Positions 47,745-61,600 are shown, counted from the stretch's first letter. The stretch is DNA of 64,000 nt from VGSZ01 sp044349155 (GCA_044349155.1 JBIKRQ010000001.1:12412-76411), one strand, 5' to 3'. The notes: a model not told the origin generated them from the sequence alone. Made by a program: numbers and translations.

Positions 47745-48941
47745 ATGCTTGGAATCTTGTTGCTACACTTCAATCTCGCGGCGCAAGTCGTCCTCGTCGG
47801 CGGCAGCACCGGTGCAGATGGTGTTCTGAATAAGGACTATCTTGACGTGCACGACACCGATGGTCAATTTGGGAGCCCATATCTCCTCACGGTCCCGGCG
47901 GGTGGGCGATTTGAGTTTTCTACGATCAACATTCCAGCGAATGTCACTGTCGGGTTTAAAAGCAATGCAATGAATGACCCTGTCTATCTGCTGGCAACAG
48001 GCGATGTCACGATCGCAGGTCTCGTCCATGTCGACGGGCAACGGGGTCAAACCTCGGCCGGCGGGCGCGGTGGGCCTGGTGGCTACGATGGCGGCGAACC
48101 AGGTTTCGGCGCCACGCCCGGTGACGGCCACGGCCCTGGAGGCGGCCATTTCACTCCGGTAGCCGTTGAGGACAACAACTCACGAAGGGCCCTTTGGTCT
48201 GGCAGCTACTCGGCCGTCGGCCCCGACGGGACGGGTTGGGGTAGAAAGGGCACCGGATCCATCTATGGAAATCCATCATGCTTCCCCCTGACAGGTGGGT
48301 CGGGGGGAGCCGGTGGCTTCAATCAAGGCGGCGGTGGTGGTGGTGGTGGCGCGATCTTGATTGGGTCTGAAGGCAAGATTTCCATCTCGGGAGCTGTGCG
48401 CTCACTTGGCGGTATCTACCCGAACCAGCTGACAGCAGGTAGTGCCTCGGGCGGGTGCGTTCGGATCGTCGCACCGGCCGTGATTGTAACGGGCACGTTG
48501 GAGGCAACCAGTGTGTTGCCAGGCGTCGACGGAACCGAGTACGGCGGTCGGGGCTTTGTCCGTATTGATACCATTGACCGCTCGGGTCTCGCTGGCATCT
48601 CCACCCCAAGATACAGCGTTGGATCTAATATGGTTGTGCGACTCCAAAGTATGCCACAAATTAGTACAATTTCGGCGGCTGGCCGCACCGTCATCAATGG
48701 TGAGAAGCTCTTCGTGACACTCACCAACGGCGAGCCCGCGCTGCAGGATGTTGTCGTCGAGGTCGCCAACTTCCCCGGGGCACCTGCCTGCGTGAACCTC
48801 AACGTCATCACCGTGCCCGGCAGCGGCGCGGCCACGAAGACCTCGTTCCCCGCGAAGCCCAACGGCACCCACACGTTGTCCGTGAACATTCCGCAGAACA
48901 CGGCGACGTCGATCGAAGTCTACGGCACGGTGTGCCCGTGA
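47745..48941 (+). CDS. Glycine-rich exported protein
   Basis: It has 398 residues. A hydrophobic N-terminus (MLGILLLHFNLAAQ) without positive charges could be a weak signal peptide. Residues about 75-260 are beta-helix-like strands with Gly-rich loops: GGRGGPGGYDGGEPGFG, GGSGGAGGFNQ, and a run of eight glycines. The last 80 residues form a separate beta domain (LFVTLTNGEPALQDVVVEV) ending in CP. The first 900 bases use more A/T than the neighbours. It starts 12 bases after the giant gene and its TGA overlaps the next GTG start (GTGA). I do not recognise a named family; Gly-rich secreted proteins of this look often sit in surface-protein operons, and a role as co-secreted partner is only inferred. 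Confidence 0.8.
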   Translation: MLGILLLHFNLAAQVVLVGGSTGADGVLNKDYLDVHDTDGQFGSPYLLTVPAGGRFEFSTINIPANVTVGFKSNAMNDPVYLLATGDVTIAGLVHVDGQRGQTSAGGRGGPGGYDGGEPGFGATPGDGHGPGGGHFTPVAVEDNNSRRALWSGSYSAVGPDGTGWGRKGTGSIYGNPSCFPLTGGSGGAGGFNQGGGGGGGGAILIGSEGKISISGAVRSLGGIYPNQLTAGSASGGCVRIVAPAVIVTGTLEATSVLPGVDGTEYGGRGFVRIDTIDRSGLAGISTPRYSVGSNMVVRLQSMPQISTISAAGRTVINGEKLFVTLTNGEPALQDVVVEVANFPGAPACVNLNVITVPGSGAATKTSFPAKPNGTHTLSVNIPQNTATSIEVYGTVCP

Positions 48942-49663
48942 AACGAGCGGCGCTGCTCGCCCTGCTGGCCGCGGTGGGCTGCTCGGGTTCGGGCGGTCCG
49001 AACGTCGCCGGCACGCCTGTCACCCCGGCAGACCTCGCCCTCGCCGAGGGCGCTTCGGCGCGCGCGTCCCTCGTCGACGACCTGCTGCTGCTCCGCCACG
49101 CCAAAGACACCGACGCGCTTACCGACCCCGAGCTGCAGGCCCGCCTGCACCGTGCTGAACGCCAGCTCGTTGCCCAGCACGTCACCGACACGCTCGGCAA
49201 AGACCTCGACGACGCCACGCTCCGCAAGGCCTTCGAGAGCGAGCGCGCCTCGCTCACCAAGCGTCGCATCCATGTCGCCCACATCGTGCTGCCCGTGGGC
49301 AACGACGGCGAACTCGTGCTGGCGCGCCTGCGCAGCGGGGCAGCCTTCGCCGACATCGCCCGCGAGGTCTCGCTCGACGGGGCCACGGCCGAGCGCGGCG
49401 GCGAGCTGCCCGAATTGCTCGAGGGGCAGGTCGACCCGGCGTTCTTCGAGGCCGCCGCGGCCCTCAAGGTCGGCGAGGTCAGCAACGTCGTCGTGGTGGG
49501 GCCACAACGACACATCATCACAGCACTCGCGGAGGCCGACACCGCGACGCCAACTTTCGAAGCAGCCAAAGACGCTCTGCGCGCGCGGCTGCACCAGCAA
49601 CGTCGAGCCGAGCTGCTGACGACGCTGCGTGAGCGCTACGGTGTGAAGGCGGGGGATTTGTGA
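48938..49663 (+). CDS. Parvulin (PpiC-type) lipoprotein 2
   Basis: It has 241 residues from the GTG at 48938, chosen over the GTG at 48932 because it gives the GTGA overlap and the signal MKRAALLALLAAVGC with Cys15. Residues about 20-105 form a helical region. Residues about 108-200 form the parvulin domain: RRIHVAHIVLPVG, GAAFADIAREVS, ERGGELPELLEGQVDPAFFEAA, LKVGEVSNVV and RHIITALAE. It is closer to the canonical PpiC sequence than parvulin 1, with the HIV motif intact. The stop overlaps the start of the 4,520-residue RHS protein (GTGA), so it is likely its dedicated periplasmic foldase. Confidence 0.88.
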   Translation: MKRAALLALLAAVGCSGSGGPNVAGTPVTPADLALAEGASARASLVDDLLLLRHAKDTDALTDPELQARLHRAERQLVAQHVTDTLGKDLDDATLRKAFESERASLTKRRIHVAHIVLPVGNDGELVLARLRSGAAFADIAREVSLDGATAERGGELPELLEGQVDPAFFEAAAALKVGEVSNVVVVGPQRHIITALAEADTATPTFEAAKDALRARLHQQRRAELLTTLRERYGVKAGDL

Positions 49664-52600
49664 ACCGGTACGTGCTCCTGGTGGTGGTCGCATTGTTGGC
49701 AGGCTCGCGCGTCGAGGCTGCCGCGAACCCGTGTGTGCCCAACAACACCGCGCCGGCGTGCGATCGCGACGCCGACGGCCTGACCAACGCGCAGGAAGCC
49801 ACGTTCGGTACGAACCCGGTCGTCGCCGACACCGACGGCGACGGCGTCAAAGACGGGGTCGAGGCCTGGAGCGACAACGACGGCGACGGCAAGAACAACG
49901 CAATCGAATCAAAGATCCTCGACGCTGACGGCGACACCACCGCCGACCAGTTCGACGCCGCCGACGCCAACCCATGCGCGCCTGCGCTGTCGGCACCCAC
50001 CTGCGATCGCGACAACGATGGGCTCACCAACGCACGCGAACTCACCTTCGGCACCAGCAGCACCAATCCCGACACCGACGGCGACGGCGAGCGCGACGGG
50101 ATTGAAGCTCCGCTCGATACCGATGGCGACGGCAAAAACGACGCCCGCGAATCGTCGCTGCTCGACGCCGACAGCGACGGCGTGGCCGACGAGACCGACC
50201 CGCAAAACACCAACGCCTGCGTGCCCTCAAACCGCGCTGGCACCTGCGACGCCGACGGCGACGGCCTCACGAACGCGCGCGAAGCCACCTACGGCACAAA
50301 CCCCGACAACGTCGACACCGACGGCGACGGCCAGCCCGATGGCTGGGAGGCCGCCAGCGACGACGACCAGGACGGCAAGAACAACGCCCTCGAGAGCCGC
50401 ACGAGTGACGTCGACGGCGACGGCACTCCCGATCAATGGGACGCTGCCGATGCTGACGCCTGCTTCCCTGACGCGATCTCGTCGCCGACATGCGATGTCG
50501 ACCTGGATGGCCTCACGTGGCTGCAAGAGCAGACCTTCGGCACAAACCCCACGCTCGCCGATACCGACGCCGACGCCGAACTCGACGGCCTCGAAGCCGC
50601 CCTCGACACCGACCACGACGGCATCAACGACGCGCTCGAGTCCTCGATGGTCGACGCCGACCAGGACGGCCTGAGTGCCGAGGCCGAGCTCGACGACGGC
50701 GATGCCTGCCACCCCTTCGACCTCGCGGGCACCTGCGACTTCGACATGGACAGCCTCACCAACGCCGAAGAAGCCCACTTCGGCACCGACCCCAGAAACC
50801 ACGACACCGACGGCGATGGCGGCTGGGACGGCGATGTGGGCGAAGCGTTCTCCGACGACGACACCGACGGCATCAATGGTGCCCTTGAGTCCGACGACGT
50901 CGACACCGATGGCGACCTGTACGTCGACGAATACGACCACGACAACGTCGACCCCTGCGTGCCCGATGCTGGATCACTTGCATGCCTCACCCTGCGCGCC
51001 GACACCGACAACGACGGCCTCACCGACGCGCGCGAGGTGCAGCTCGGCACCGATCCCGCCCGCGCCGACACCGACGACGACGGCCTGGGCGACGCGTACG
51101 AAGTCACCACTGCGGCCTCGCCCCCCGACCACGATGGCGATGGCCTGATCGACGCGCGCGATCCCGACGACGACAACGACGGCGTGCTCACGAGTGCGGA
51201 GCGCGGCCCCGACCCGCTGTCACCGCGCGACAGCAACGGCGACGGCGTGCTCGACCACCTCGACCCCTGCTTCCCGACGGCGTGCGCAGAACCACTGCAG
51301 CCGCTGGCGTGCGCGGGCTTTGGCGACGTGTGCGAGCAGTGCCTCACCGCCGAGCTCGATGCCGAAATCACCAGCGCCGCTGGTGCCGAAGCCGGCCGCA
51401 CCGACGCCGTGCAGTGCTTGTGCCGCGACGCGCGTTTCGTCGTGCCACACACCTTCGGCGCCACCGCACCCGTCGCTGCGGGTTCCGAAGCATCGCTGCA
51501 GTTCGACAACGGCAACACCCTCACGCGCTGCACGTACCGCGCGGCCGACGACGTGTTCGCGTTCGTGTCGTGCCTGAGCACCGCCCCGGGAGCGATCGCC
51601 GCCGGCGACGAAGTGCCTGCCGACGCCGTGGGCCTGCGCATCGTCGATGCGCCCACCACAACCACCGTGGGCCTGGCCCTCGTCGACGCCCTCGCCCCGC
51701 CACCCACGCTCGCGTTGTCGGTGCAGAACCCCGCGGGCGCTGTGGCCGACGGCAGCATCGTGCAAGGCCCCGTCACCGTCGCGTTGTCGACGAGCGGCGA
51801 AGATGTCTCGACGTTCTCGCTCAATGGCGAGCCGTTTGCGGGCGGCACCATCAGTGCCGAGGGCACGTGGTTGCTCAAGGCGAAAGCTGGTTGCGGCGCC
51901 ACCGTCGTCGACGCGACGCATGCCTTCACCATCGACAACACCGCCCCAACAATTGAGATCACGGGCGCTGTCGACGGCGAGATCCGTCGCACCGCTGCCA
52001 CGATTACCATCGCCGCGACTGACGCATCAGCCGTGGTGCTCGAGGCCAGCATCGACGCCGAGCTCGCGGGCACCTCCACCGTCGTCGACACCGACGGCGC
52101 GCACACCGTGATCGCCACCGCGACCGACGCCGCGGGCAACGTCACCACACGCACCCTGCACTTCACGCTCGACCAGACAGCGCCCACCATCGATGTCATC
52201 GCGCCGCTCGGCGGCAACGTCAGCAGCGCCACCGTCGACGTCAACGTCATCGCCACCGACGCGTTTGGCATCGCCGACGTGAGCGTGTCGGGCACCTCGT
52301 TGTTGCGGAGCGACAACGACCACTACCGCGGCACGGTCACGCTGGTCGCCGGCGACAACCTGCTGACCTTCGACGCCGTCGACGTCGCGGGCCACCACAC
52401 CACCGCCGTTCGTCACGTCTTCTTCACCGCGGGTGGTGAAGGTGAAGGCGAGGGCGAGGGCGAAGGTGAAGGCGAGGGCGAGGGCGAGGGTGAAGGCGAA
52501 GGCGAAGGCGAAGGCGAAGGTGAGGGCGAAGGCGAAGGTGAAGGCGAAGGTGAAGGAGAGGGCGAAGGTGAAGGTGAGGGCGAAGGCGAAGGCGAAGGTG

Positions 52601-55600
52601 AGGGCGAAGGCGAAGGTGAAGGTGAGGGCGAAGGACAGCTCCTCGTCTCGCTGAGCAGCCCAGCAGCGTCGTCGATTGTCGCCGATGCCACCATCACGGT
52701 CAGCGGTGCGATCAGCGGCGGTCGTGCGCCCTACACGGCGACCATCAACGGCTTGCCTGCCACCGTCGTGGGCAGGGGCTTTCAGCTCACGTTTGCACCG
52801 CCCGAGGGCCCACTGCATCTCGACGTCGAGGTGCGCAGCGGCACCGACACGGCCTCCGCCACGCGCGACCTCACCATCGACCGCACAGCACCCTCCGTCG
52901 AGGTCACGAGCCCGATCGAGGGCGTTGTCGTGCAGAGCAATGTGCTGCTGGTCAACGCCACCGTGGGCGACTTGCATCTCGAGCGCGTGACGGTGAACGG
53001 TGACGACGTCGTCGTGGTCGCCGGCACCGTCGCGCAGCAGGTGCTGTTGGTCCCGGGGCTCAACACCATCACGGTGCGCGCCGTCGATGTCGCCCACAAC
53101 GTCACGCTCGTCGAGCGCCATGTGGTCTTCAGTCCGGTGCCGCCGCGCGTGCAGATCGTGGCACCCGCCCCCGATGCCACGCTGTACACCACGCCAACGC
53201 GCGTGCGCGCCACGGTGTCGTCGTCGTCGCCCATCGCCACAGTCACCATGAACGGTGTGGCCGCCGACAATGCTGGTGGTGTGTACGAGGCCGACGTTCC
53301 TCTCGTCGCGGGCAGCAACACCATCACCTTCGTCGCCACCGACAGCCTGGGCGCCCAAACCACGGCCACCACCACGGTCAGCTACGTCGATGGCAGCACC
53401 CAGCCCCTCACGGTGTCGCTGCTGTCGCCCGACGTCGACGCCGCCGACGTCGAGCCCGACACGTTGATCAGCCTCGGCTTCAGCAAGCCGGTCCTGTCGT
53501 CGTCGGTGGCCAGCGCTGTGCGCCTGTTGGTCAACGGCAACGCGGTTGATTTCAGCGTGTCGACGTCGCCCGACGGCTTGATGGCGTCGCTCATCCCGCA
53601 GCGTCCGCTCAGCGAGAAGGCGCGCGTCGTCGTGCGCGTCAGCGGGCTCGAGAGTGAAACCCCGCCGTCGCAGCAGGGTGGCTTCGAGGGCACGTTCACA
53701 GTGCGCGCGCCGCTCACCGGTGTGGTGGGCGTGGTGCTCGACGAAGACCTCCGGCCCGTGGTGGGCGCGCGCGTCGTCATCGAGGGCACAAGCCACACCG
53801 CGGTGACGGGTTCTGACGGCCACTGGGGTGTGCTCGACCTCGAGGCCAACGCCTATCGTCTGCACATCTCGGCACCGGGCGAGGAGCAGCCGCTCACGGC
53901 GTTCCGTCCGCAGATCGTTGTCGAGCCCGAGCAGGTGAACACGGTTGGCCCGCACATCCTGCAGGTCATCGATCGCAGCTCAGCCGTGTTTGTCGACGCC
54001 ACCGAGCCGCTCAACGCCAGCTTCGGCGGCGCGAGTGTGGGCTTCGGCGTGCACCAAACCGAGCCCCTCGGCATCGCCTTCACCGACGGCAGCACGCGCG
54101 GCCAGCTCACGGTCACAAAGGTGCCAACGCACTCGTTGCCACACGCCATCGACGGGCGCATCGGTTCGCCAGTGCTGTGGAGTGTGCAGCCGCAGGGCAC
54201 GCAGTTCACAAAGCCCAGCACGCTGCACTTCCCGAACACCAGCGGTCTCGCGGCGGGTCACGTGGTGATTGTCTACGCCCTCGACGACGCCAGCGCGCGC
54301 ATCGTGCCGCGTGTGTTGGCGCGCGTGAGTGCCGACGCGAGTCACATCGTCGCCGACAAGCCCATCACGGGCGTGCTCGACATCGTGGGCTACCAGCCGC
54401 TCACCACCGAGCAAGAGCAGCAGGTGTTGGGCACAGCACCGGGCACGCAGGGCGCCTGGCTCGACGACGTGCGCAACGCCGTGCTGCCAAGTGCCCACGC
54501 ACAGTTCCTCAACGGTCTCGACTTCACGATGCCGTCGCCACCATCGCCAACGCCCACAGCACTCACGGGCAGGGTGAAATACATCTCGCGCACAGCAGGC
54601 CAGGCGGGCGAGACGGGCATCGGAATTCCGAACGTCCTCGTCTCGGACGTGAACGACGATTCGCGCATCACGGGCCCGACGGGTGGCTTCGGCTTCGTCG
54701 TCAACCTCACCGGTCAGCTCACCGAAATCGTGACCGCGGAAATTGCCCTCGGCACGTTCCCGGTCGCGCACGTCGACGCCGAGGGCCGTCGCCGCATCGT
54801 CATGGTGCAGAGCCGCTTGTACGCGCGCTCACCGGTGTTCGACATGTTGCCGGGCGCCGTGTTCAACACGAGCGTTCTCGTCGACGCGCAGGTGTTGCGC
54901 GGCAAGGTCACCTTCGTCGACCACGAAGGCAAAGTGCTGCCACCGATCGTCACCGGCGGCGAGACCGCGCGCGACGAGCAGGGCGAGCTCACGGCCATCT
55001 CGAGTGCCGACGCTTCAACAACGGAAGTCCACTTCTTCAAAGCCGACGACCACACCCGCGCGATTGCGAAGTACTCGATCGTTGCCCCCGTCGTGGGCTC
55101 GACGACAACCCATGGTTCTTACGCCCGTTTGCGCTTCGGGCCGCGCGACCTGGCGAAGGCCGAACGCGTGCGCGCCGGCATCGGCGATGCGCGTGTGATT
55201 CGCGAGGGTGACGAGGTCATGGTCTTCGCCATCAACCACGCCACCGGCTACGCGGGCATGACGACTGTGAAGGTGCCCGACTACGGCAACGAGGCGGCGC
55301 GTATCACCGACATCGTCGAGATCGTGGGCGACATCAAGCTCTTCCCGCCCGAGATCGAAGTGGCCGTCGAACGTCAGTTCACCGCGCAAGGCGTGAAGTC
55401 GACGTTGCCGCCGTCGAAGGTTCGGCAAGGCGGGCTTGCAACACGTCAAGATGATTGGCTCAAGGTCGCGACGCGTTGGCGCGTGCGGCTCGCACCGGCA
55501 GTTGAAGATGACCTCGTCGATGGCGGGCTGCGCGGCCCGCTCGATCCGCGCATTGATGCCGGTGTGCTGACCACCGAGGTTCGCACCGATGCCGGCGAAC

Positions 55601-58600
55601 CAACGGCATTGCTCGATGAAGGAGCCGCAGGCGGACTCCTCGAGCGGTCGTGTGCGGAACTTGGAGAAGACGCGTCGCTGCGCGAACAACTGGAATGTCT
55701 GAACGATGAACGAACCTTGACGGCGGTGCCTGAAGGCGTGCCGCCGCTTGCTGCGCGTCTTGTGCATCTGTCGGCAGCAGCGTCGACGGACACGCTGTTT
55801 CACATCACCGGTGGCACCACCCTGACACCACAGGTCTTTCATGCAGCCCGACGGCTCGAAAGCGGCTCACAGCTGCAGGTCACCGAAGGCGTTCACCTGG
55901 TGCATGTTGTTGGGCGACAGATGCAATTCGCCGACGCCGACAACGACGGCGAGTTGAGCGTCGCTGAATCCATCGTGGGTACGGCCTGTCGAGAAGTTGA
56001 AGGCGGGTTCGCGTGCAGCGCGCCAATTCAGCCGAGCGACGCAGTGCTCGTCACCGGTGCGCCAGACTTCCGCGACGACGCAACACTCCGGGGCTTCCCC
56101 AGGCAAGCGATTGCGGTGAAGGCCTTGTACGACGCGAACCTCCGTGACGAGGCCAAGGGCGCGCGAAAGGTGCAGGCCTACGATCGCGTTCGCGAACATC
56201 GTTTTCGCATCGCTTCGCTGATCGGCAACGACGTGCGCGCTGGCGCCAACGAGTCTTCAACGCGGAACCTGAGCGACGAGAAGGAGCCACAAGCGGACGA
56301 CCAGGATGCCTTCATCGGGCTTTCCCTGTTCTTGAACGACGTCGGACGAGGGGAGCGCGCCGGCGCGCGCTCCGACTTCGAGGTTCGTCTTGGCACTGAC
56401 GCTTCGGGTGTTGAGTGCGATTGGCACATCGATCAGCAGTCGCAGGCCGTCACCGCCGATTGCGACAGCGAGTACCTGCCGGAGATCATCAGCGCGAACG
56501 ACCTCGTCTACGTCGAGCTCTTTGAGCGCAGCAACAGCGCCAATGTGCTGTACCGCTTCAACTTTTACGGCGTCTCGACGCGCGTTGACCATGCGTCTGC
56601 CACGACGACCCAAACGCTTGAACGTGCTGTCCCCGACGACCGGAGCCAGTTCGTGCGGTTGAACCGTGCGCCACACAGCAAGCTGAACAAAGCCATCTTT
56701 GCGATCAGCGAGCACCTGTTTACCGGCAACACGGCCGCGCTTGAGTTGCGCGCTGGCGACACCGTTGTCCGCCGCATCAACGTCACTCGCGCCAACGGCG
56801 AGGTTGCGATTGTCGGCGACCCGACCGACGGGTGGCAGGCACCCATCGTGCTTTTCAAGGAGCAAGTCGGTGCGACTCGCTACGCAGAAATGGACCTGCC
56901 AGCGTGGGTCACCTCGATGCTGGCGCGGGTGAACGCGCCGGCGTTGTCGCTCTCGGCGCGCTCGCCAACGGGAACAACAACGATCGCCATGGGTCGTGCG
57001 ATGGGTCGCATCGAGAGTCGCGCAGCGCGGCCACCAGGTCACCGCGTCTTCAACGACCTCGACATGATCGACGGACGCTTGTCGTTCACCGATGTCGATA
57101 TTGATGTGCCCGAGCGCGGCGCGCGCGTTCAGTTTGTGCGGACGTACAACAACCAGAACAACGAGGTGGGCAGCCTCGGCGTCGGGTTCACGCACAACCA
57201 CGAAGCCTTCGTTGTCGAGGAGACACGGCTTGTCGAGGCCGCTGTCATTGGCCGCTACTCGGTTGTCGTCGGTGGGCAGCAGCTCACCTTCCCCGAATGT
57301 CAACACAACACGCGCTGCGCCAGCGACAAGAGCATGGACGCGACGCTGACGGTGACCGACACCATCGTCGGTACCTTGAAGGCAACACTCGAGGACCACG
57401 GCTCTGGTCGGATTCTCACGTTCGAGCGGCCCGCAATGGCTGGCACAGACGAGCTGAAGGACAAGACCTGGTTGTCGTCGATCGACGACGGGCTCAACGG
57501 CAAGATCCGCTACAGCTACAGCGGCCAGAACGAACTCGCATCGGTCGCGCGCGACAACGGCCTGGTCCGCATGGAGTTCACGTACGACACGCTCGACGTC
57601 TCTCCGCTGACACATTCGAAGCTCCGCGAGCAGATCGAACTGTTCGGCCTCAAACGCCTCGCGTCCGTCACGGTCAAGCATGGCGACACCGAGATTGAGA
57701 AGGTCGTTTTCTCGCACGACACGGGCGGCACCTCATGCGCGTCGTCGCTGTCGCGCGAACCGCAGGTGATGAAGCTGAACCTGCTGCTCGCTGCCTGTCG
57801 ACCGCTACGCGCCCCGATGCCGGAGTGGCACTTCGTGTACGAGCGCATTCCAGGCGATGTCACGCTGCCAACGAAGCAGCTCTTGCTGGCGAACGAGTTG
57901 AAGTCGCGCGAACTCCACGTCAATGGCGGTGCGCTTTACAGCAGCTGGAAGTACACCCACGCGACCGGCGACGAGTTCAAGGTTGTTCCCCACCTCACGC
58001 GCGGCGAGGTCGTCGTCGCGGCACAGCCGCCGGGAGTCGATGCACCTTTGCGCATCGAAGCCCCAAAGACATTCGAACGTCGCGTGACGCGTTCTGACGG
58101 CATTGCTCATGACTTCACGGTCAACACGTACGGCACCGTCATCACGGAGCGGCTTGCCGGGCGTACCTACGGCTCGACGAGCGAGCACGACGATGAAGGC
58201 GCCAAGGTCGCCGAGGCGAAGCGCGTCCTGCCGAAGAAGACCAAAGGTCCTCGCGGCGAGTCGTCGGTCGCCTACGAAGCAAACCACCACCGTGCACTCG
58301 CTTCGGCGTTTCAACCGTCGTCGACGTCTTCACTCAAGGCAAAGATTGGCCCCGGCGGACTGCGGGTCGATACGCCAACGCACGACGAGCGCTTTGGTGT
58401 GCCCACATCAATGAGCTTCCCCGGTGCAGATGGGCAAACCGCAGCGGCAAACGTTGTTGTCGGCGCAGGTGGTGCCATCAATAGGCTCACTGTTGGCGAC
58501 GGCGAGACCGCGACCAGCGTTGAGATGGGGCACGACGACGACGGGCTGCCGACCAATGGCAAAGATGTCGCTGGCAACACCGTTGCGTGGAGCGGAAACG

Positions 58601-61600
58601 ACCCTGTCTTTGGTCAGCGTACCAGCGAGTTCATCGAGCACACGGCGACGACACTCGGCCTTGAGCGCCTGCATCGAACGTACGGCTATGACGAGCTGGG
58701 TCGTCTTGCGTCGACCATTGAGGAAGAGACGGGGCGCGGTGCGACCTGGAAACTCGACGCCCTTGGCCGCGAAACGGAGCGCACCGAATTTGGTGGTCCG
58801 TCGCCGTCGGTGACCACCACCATCACGTACTCGACGACTGGCGGCGTCACGACGACCACCGTCACTGTTGGTGGTGTCGAACGCTCAAAGGCAGTGACCG
58901 ACGAGAATCAACGCACGAAACAGGTGGAGACGAAGTTCGGCGGCGGGTCGACGGAAGTGTCGACGTACACCTACGTCAACAACATCTTGAAGACGGTTGA
59001 AAGCAGCCGCAGCAAGACGGTGTGGACGCACAACGCGCGCAATCAGGTGTTGACCGAGATCGTGACACGTGGTGCTGCGACGCGGAAGGTTGAGCACACG
59101 CGCGACGACGACGGCAACCTGACGTCAAGCAAGACCACCGACCCATCTGGCGGCGTTGTTGTGACCAGCTACGACGATCTGGGCCGCGCTGTGAAGGTCG
59201 ACTACGGCGAGAGCGGGCAGCCGAACGAACAAGGTGATGCGCCACGAGACGAGGTGTTCACCACCCTCGACGCGCAAGGCAACGTCGTCGAGGAGAAAGC
59301 AGGCAAGCACAGCTGGGTCATGACCTACGACAAGGTGGGCCGACTGCTGCGTCGCATGTCGAAAGACGGCGCTGACGACAGCAAGGTCGTAGACGAGAAG
59401 TTCACGAGCTACGACAAAGCGGGCCGCCTGCTCGCGAAGTCGAACGCCACGATGGATGCGTCGGAGACCTACGAGTACGACGACGTCATGGGACGGCTGA
59501 CGAAGACCGTTCGCTCGATGAAGACGGTCGACATCGCGAGCGCCGTCGCCGACATGATCACCACCGAGACCCGCGCGTACAGCGACGCGCCAGACGAGCG
59601 AACCGTCACGTTGGCAACAACGACGACCGTCAACGCCGGTGAGTCGGTGACGCGGACGAAACACGTCGTGTTGACGCTCGATGCGATGGACCGAACCGTG
59701 AAGGTCACCGCAGACCCACCGGAGGGCAACACCAAGCTCGTGACGCGGATTGTCTACGATGACAAAGGCATGACGACGACGACGACGAGCCCTACGCTGC
59801 TCGTCACGACCGACAAGTTCGACGAGCAAGGGCGTCTGCTCGAGCGCGACGATGGCTCGCAAAAAGTGACCCAGGTTGTCGACGGCGGAGGCGTCGTTCG
59901 CACGCGCACAAGGAATGGGCCGAACACCGACGTGGTGGTGACACTCACCGAAGAGTTCGATGCTTTCGGTCGCCCCATGTCACGCACCCTTGCTGGTACA
60001 CCGACGACGACGACGACGTGGAGCTATCCGGGCACCGGTGTGGTCGTGGAGACGCCACCCGCTGGTGCAGTCATCAAGACCACGGCCAATGGCCGCGGCC
60101 TGGCGTTGAAGGTCGAGCAAGGCCCGCTGACGACGACACTGTCGTACGACGGCGAGTGGCTCAGCGGGCGCACGGTCACGCAGGGTGAGAACAAGACCAC
60201 GACGACACTCACCTACGACGACGCAGGTCGTCCACTGACCGAACACGAAGTGTGGGAGCTCGGCGCCCTGAAGCACGACTACACGACGACATCGGCGTGG
60301 ACGAAGCGAGCAGCAACGCTGACGAAGTCGTGGAAGGTCGGAGCCACCACGAACTCGCGAACGGCCACGGTTGTCGTCGACAGTCTTGGTCGTTTGGTGT
60401 CGCGCCACCAGGGTGATGTCTACGAACTGAACATCGTCGATGAAGATGGTGTGCCAGTGGTTTCTGGCGCCACCAACGCATCGCTTGTGTACACGACCGC
60501 CGTCGAAGGCCTCGTCACCAAGGTCGAGCAGGGCACCGAAACGACGACGACAAACTACGATGCGACGGGGCGTCCGTTTCAAGTCACCGACCCGCTCGGT
60601 ACGGTCACAACGACAACGTGGCGCAAGACCGACGTTCCCGAACGCCGCACCGTCGACCAACCCGTGCAGGTCACCGAGCTCTTCAACGAAGCAGGGCACC
60701 TCACCTCGCGGGCTGTCGGCGGCGGCGCAGAGCCTTCGACGTGGACCTACACGCACGGTGCTGCGGGCGAGTTGACCAGCGTGCTGCAGCCGACAGGCGA
60801 CGCGTACACGTTCGGATACGCCTCCGATCGAAAGCTCACGGCGTTGACCTCGCCGGGCGGCGTCGCCCAGACATGGAGCTACGCCGACCAGCTGCGGCGC
60901 TTGACCAAGCGTACGCGCGGCGCATCGGAGTGGACGAACGAGTGGCAGGACGACGGCTCGTTGAAAGAGACCACGCCGCTTCAACACACGGTGACGTCGA
61001 CGATCGACGGCCGTGGTCGCACCGTGCTTCGTGAGTTGGAAGGCTCGCCCGGTCTGACCTCGGTCGCGACGGCGTTCGACATCGACGACTTGCCGCTGAG
61101 TGTCACCGAAGAAGGAACAGACACGGGCCGCGTGACGACGACGTACAGCTACGACGCGCGCGCGCGACTGACGAAGATCGAGCGACCTGGCATCGCGTCT
61201 GTTGGCTATCGCCACATCGACAACAACAGCTCGTTGGCGGTGGAGCACTTCATCGCGGGGGCAAAGACGCAGACCAGGCACTTCGATGGCTTCGGGCGTC
61301 TGGACTTCATCGACGACAGCAGCGCCAACGTCGACCTCGAGTACTTCGCAGGCGGTCTGTTGAAGTCGATCAGCGGGCAGGGCTTCGAGGAGCAACGCTC
61401 GTATACAAACCAGTTGCTCACCGGCATCAACATTGAAGCGGGCGCAACGCGCGTCGCTCTCGCCTACAGCTACGACGACCGTGGCAACCGCCTCACGGAG
61501 ACCACTGATGGCGAGGTAAGCCGCTACCGCTACGACGCCGCCGACCGCCTTGTCGGCGTGCGCTATCCCGACGCAACGGCCGAGGTGTACGAGCTTCGCG

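Noticed and set aside
49732..51270. Regularly spaced repeats as a possible CRISPR array
   Set aside because: The repeats are protein-coding calcium modules of about 243 bases with diverged DNA; no CRISPR array is seen anywhere in the window.
52413..52697. (Ser-Pro)n frame on the minus strand
   Set aside because: It is only the antisense reading of the Gly-Glu hexanucleotide tract.
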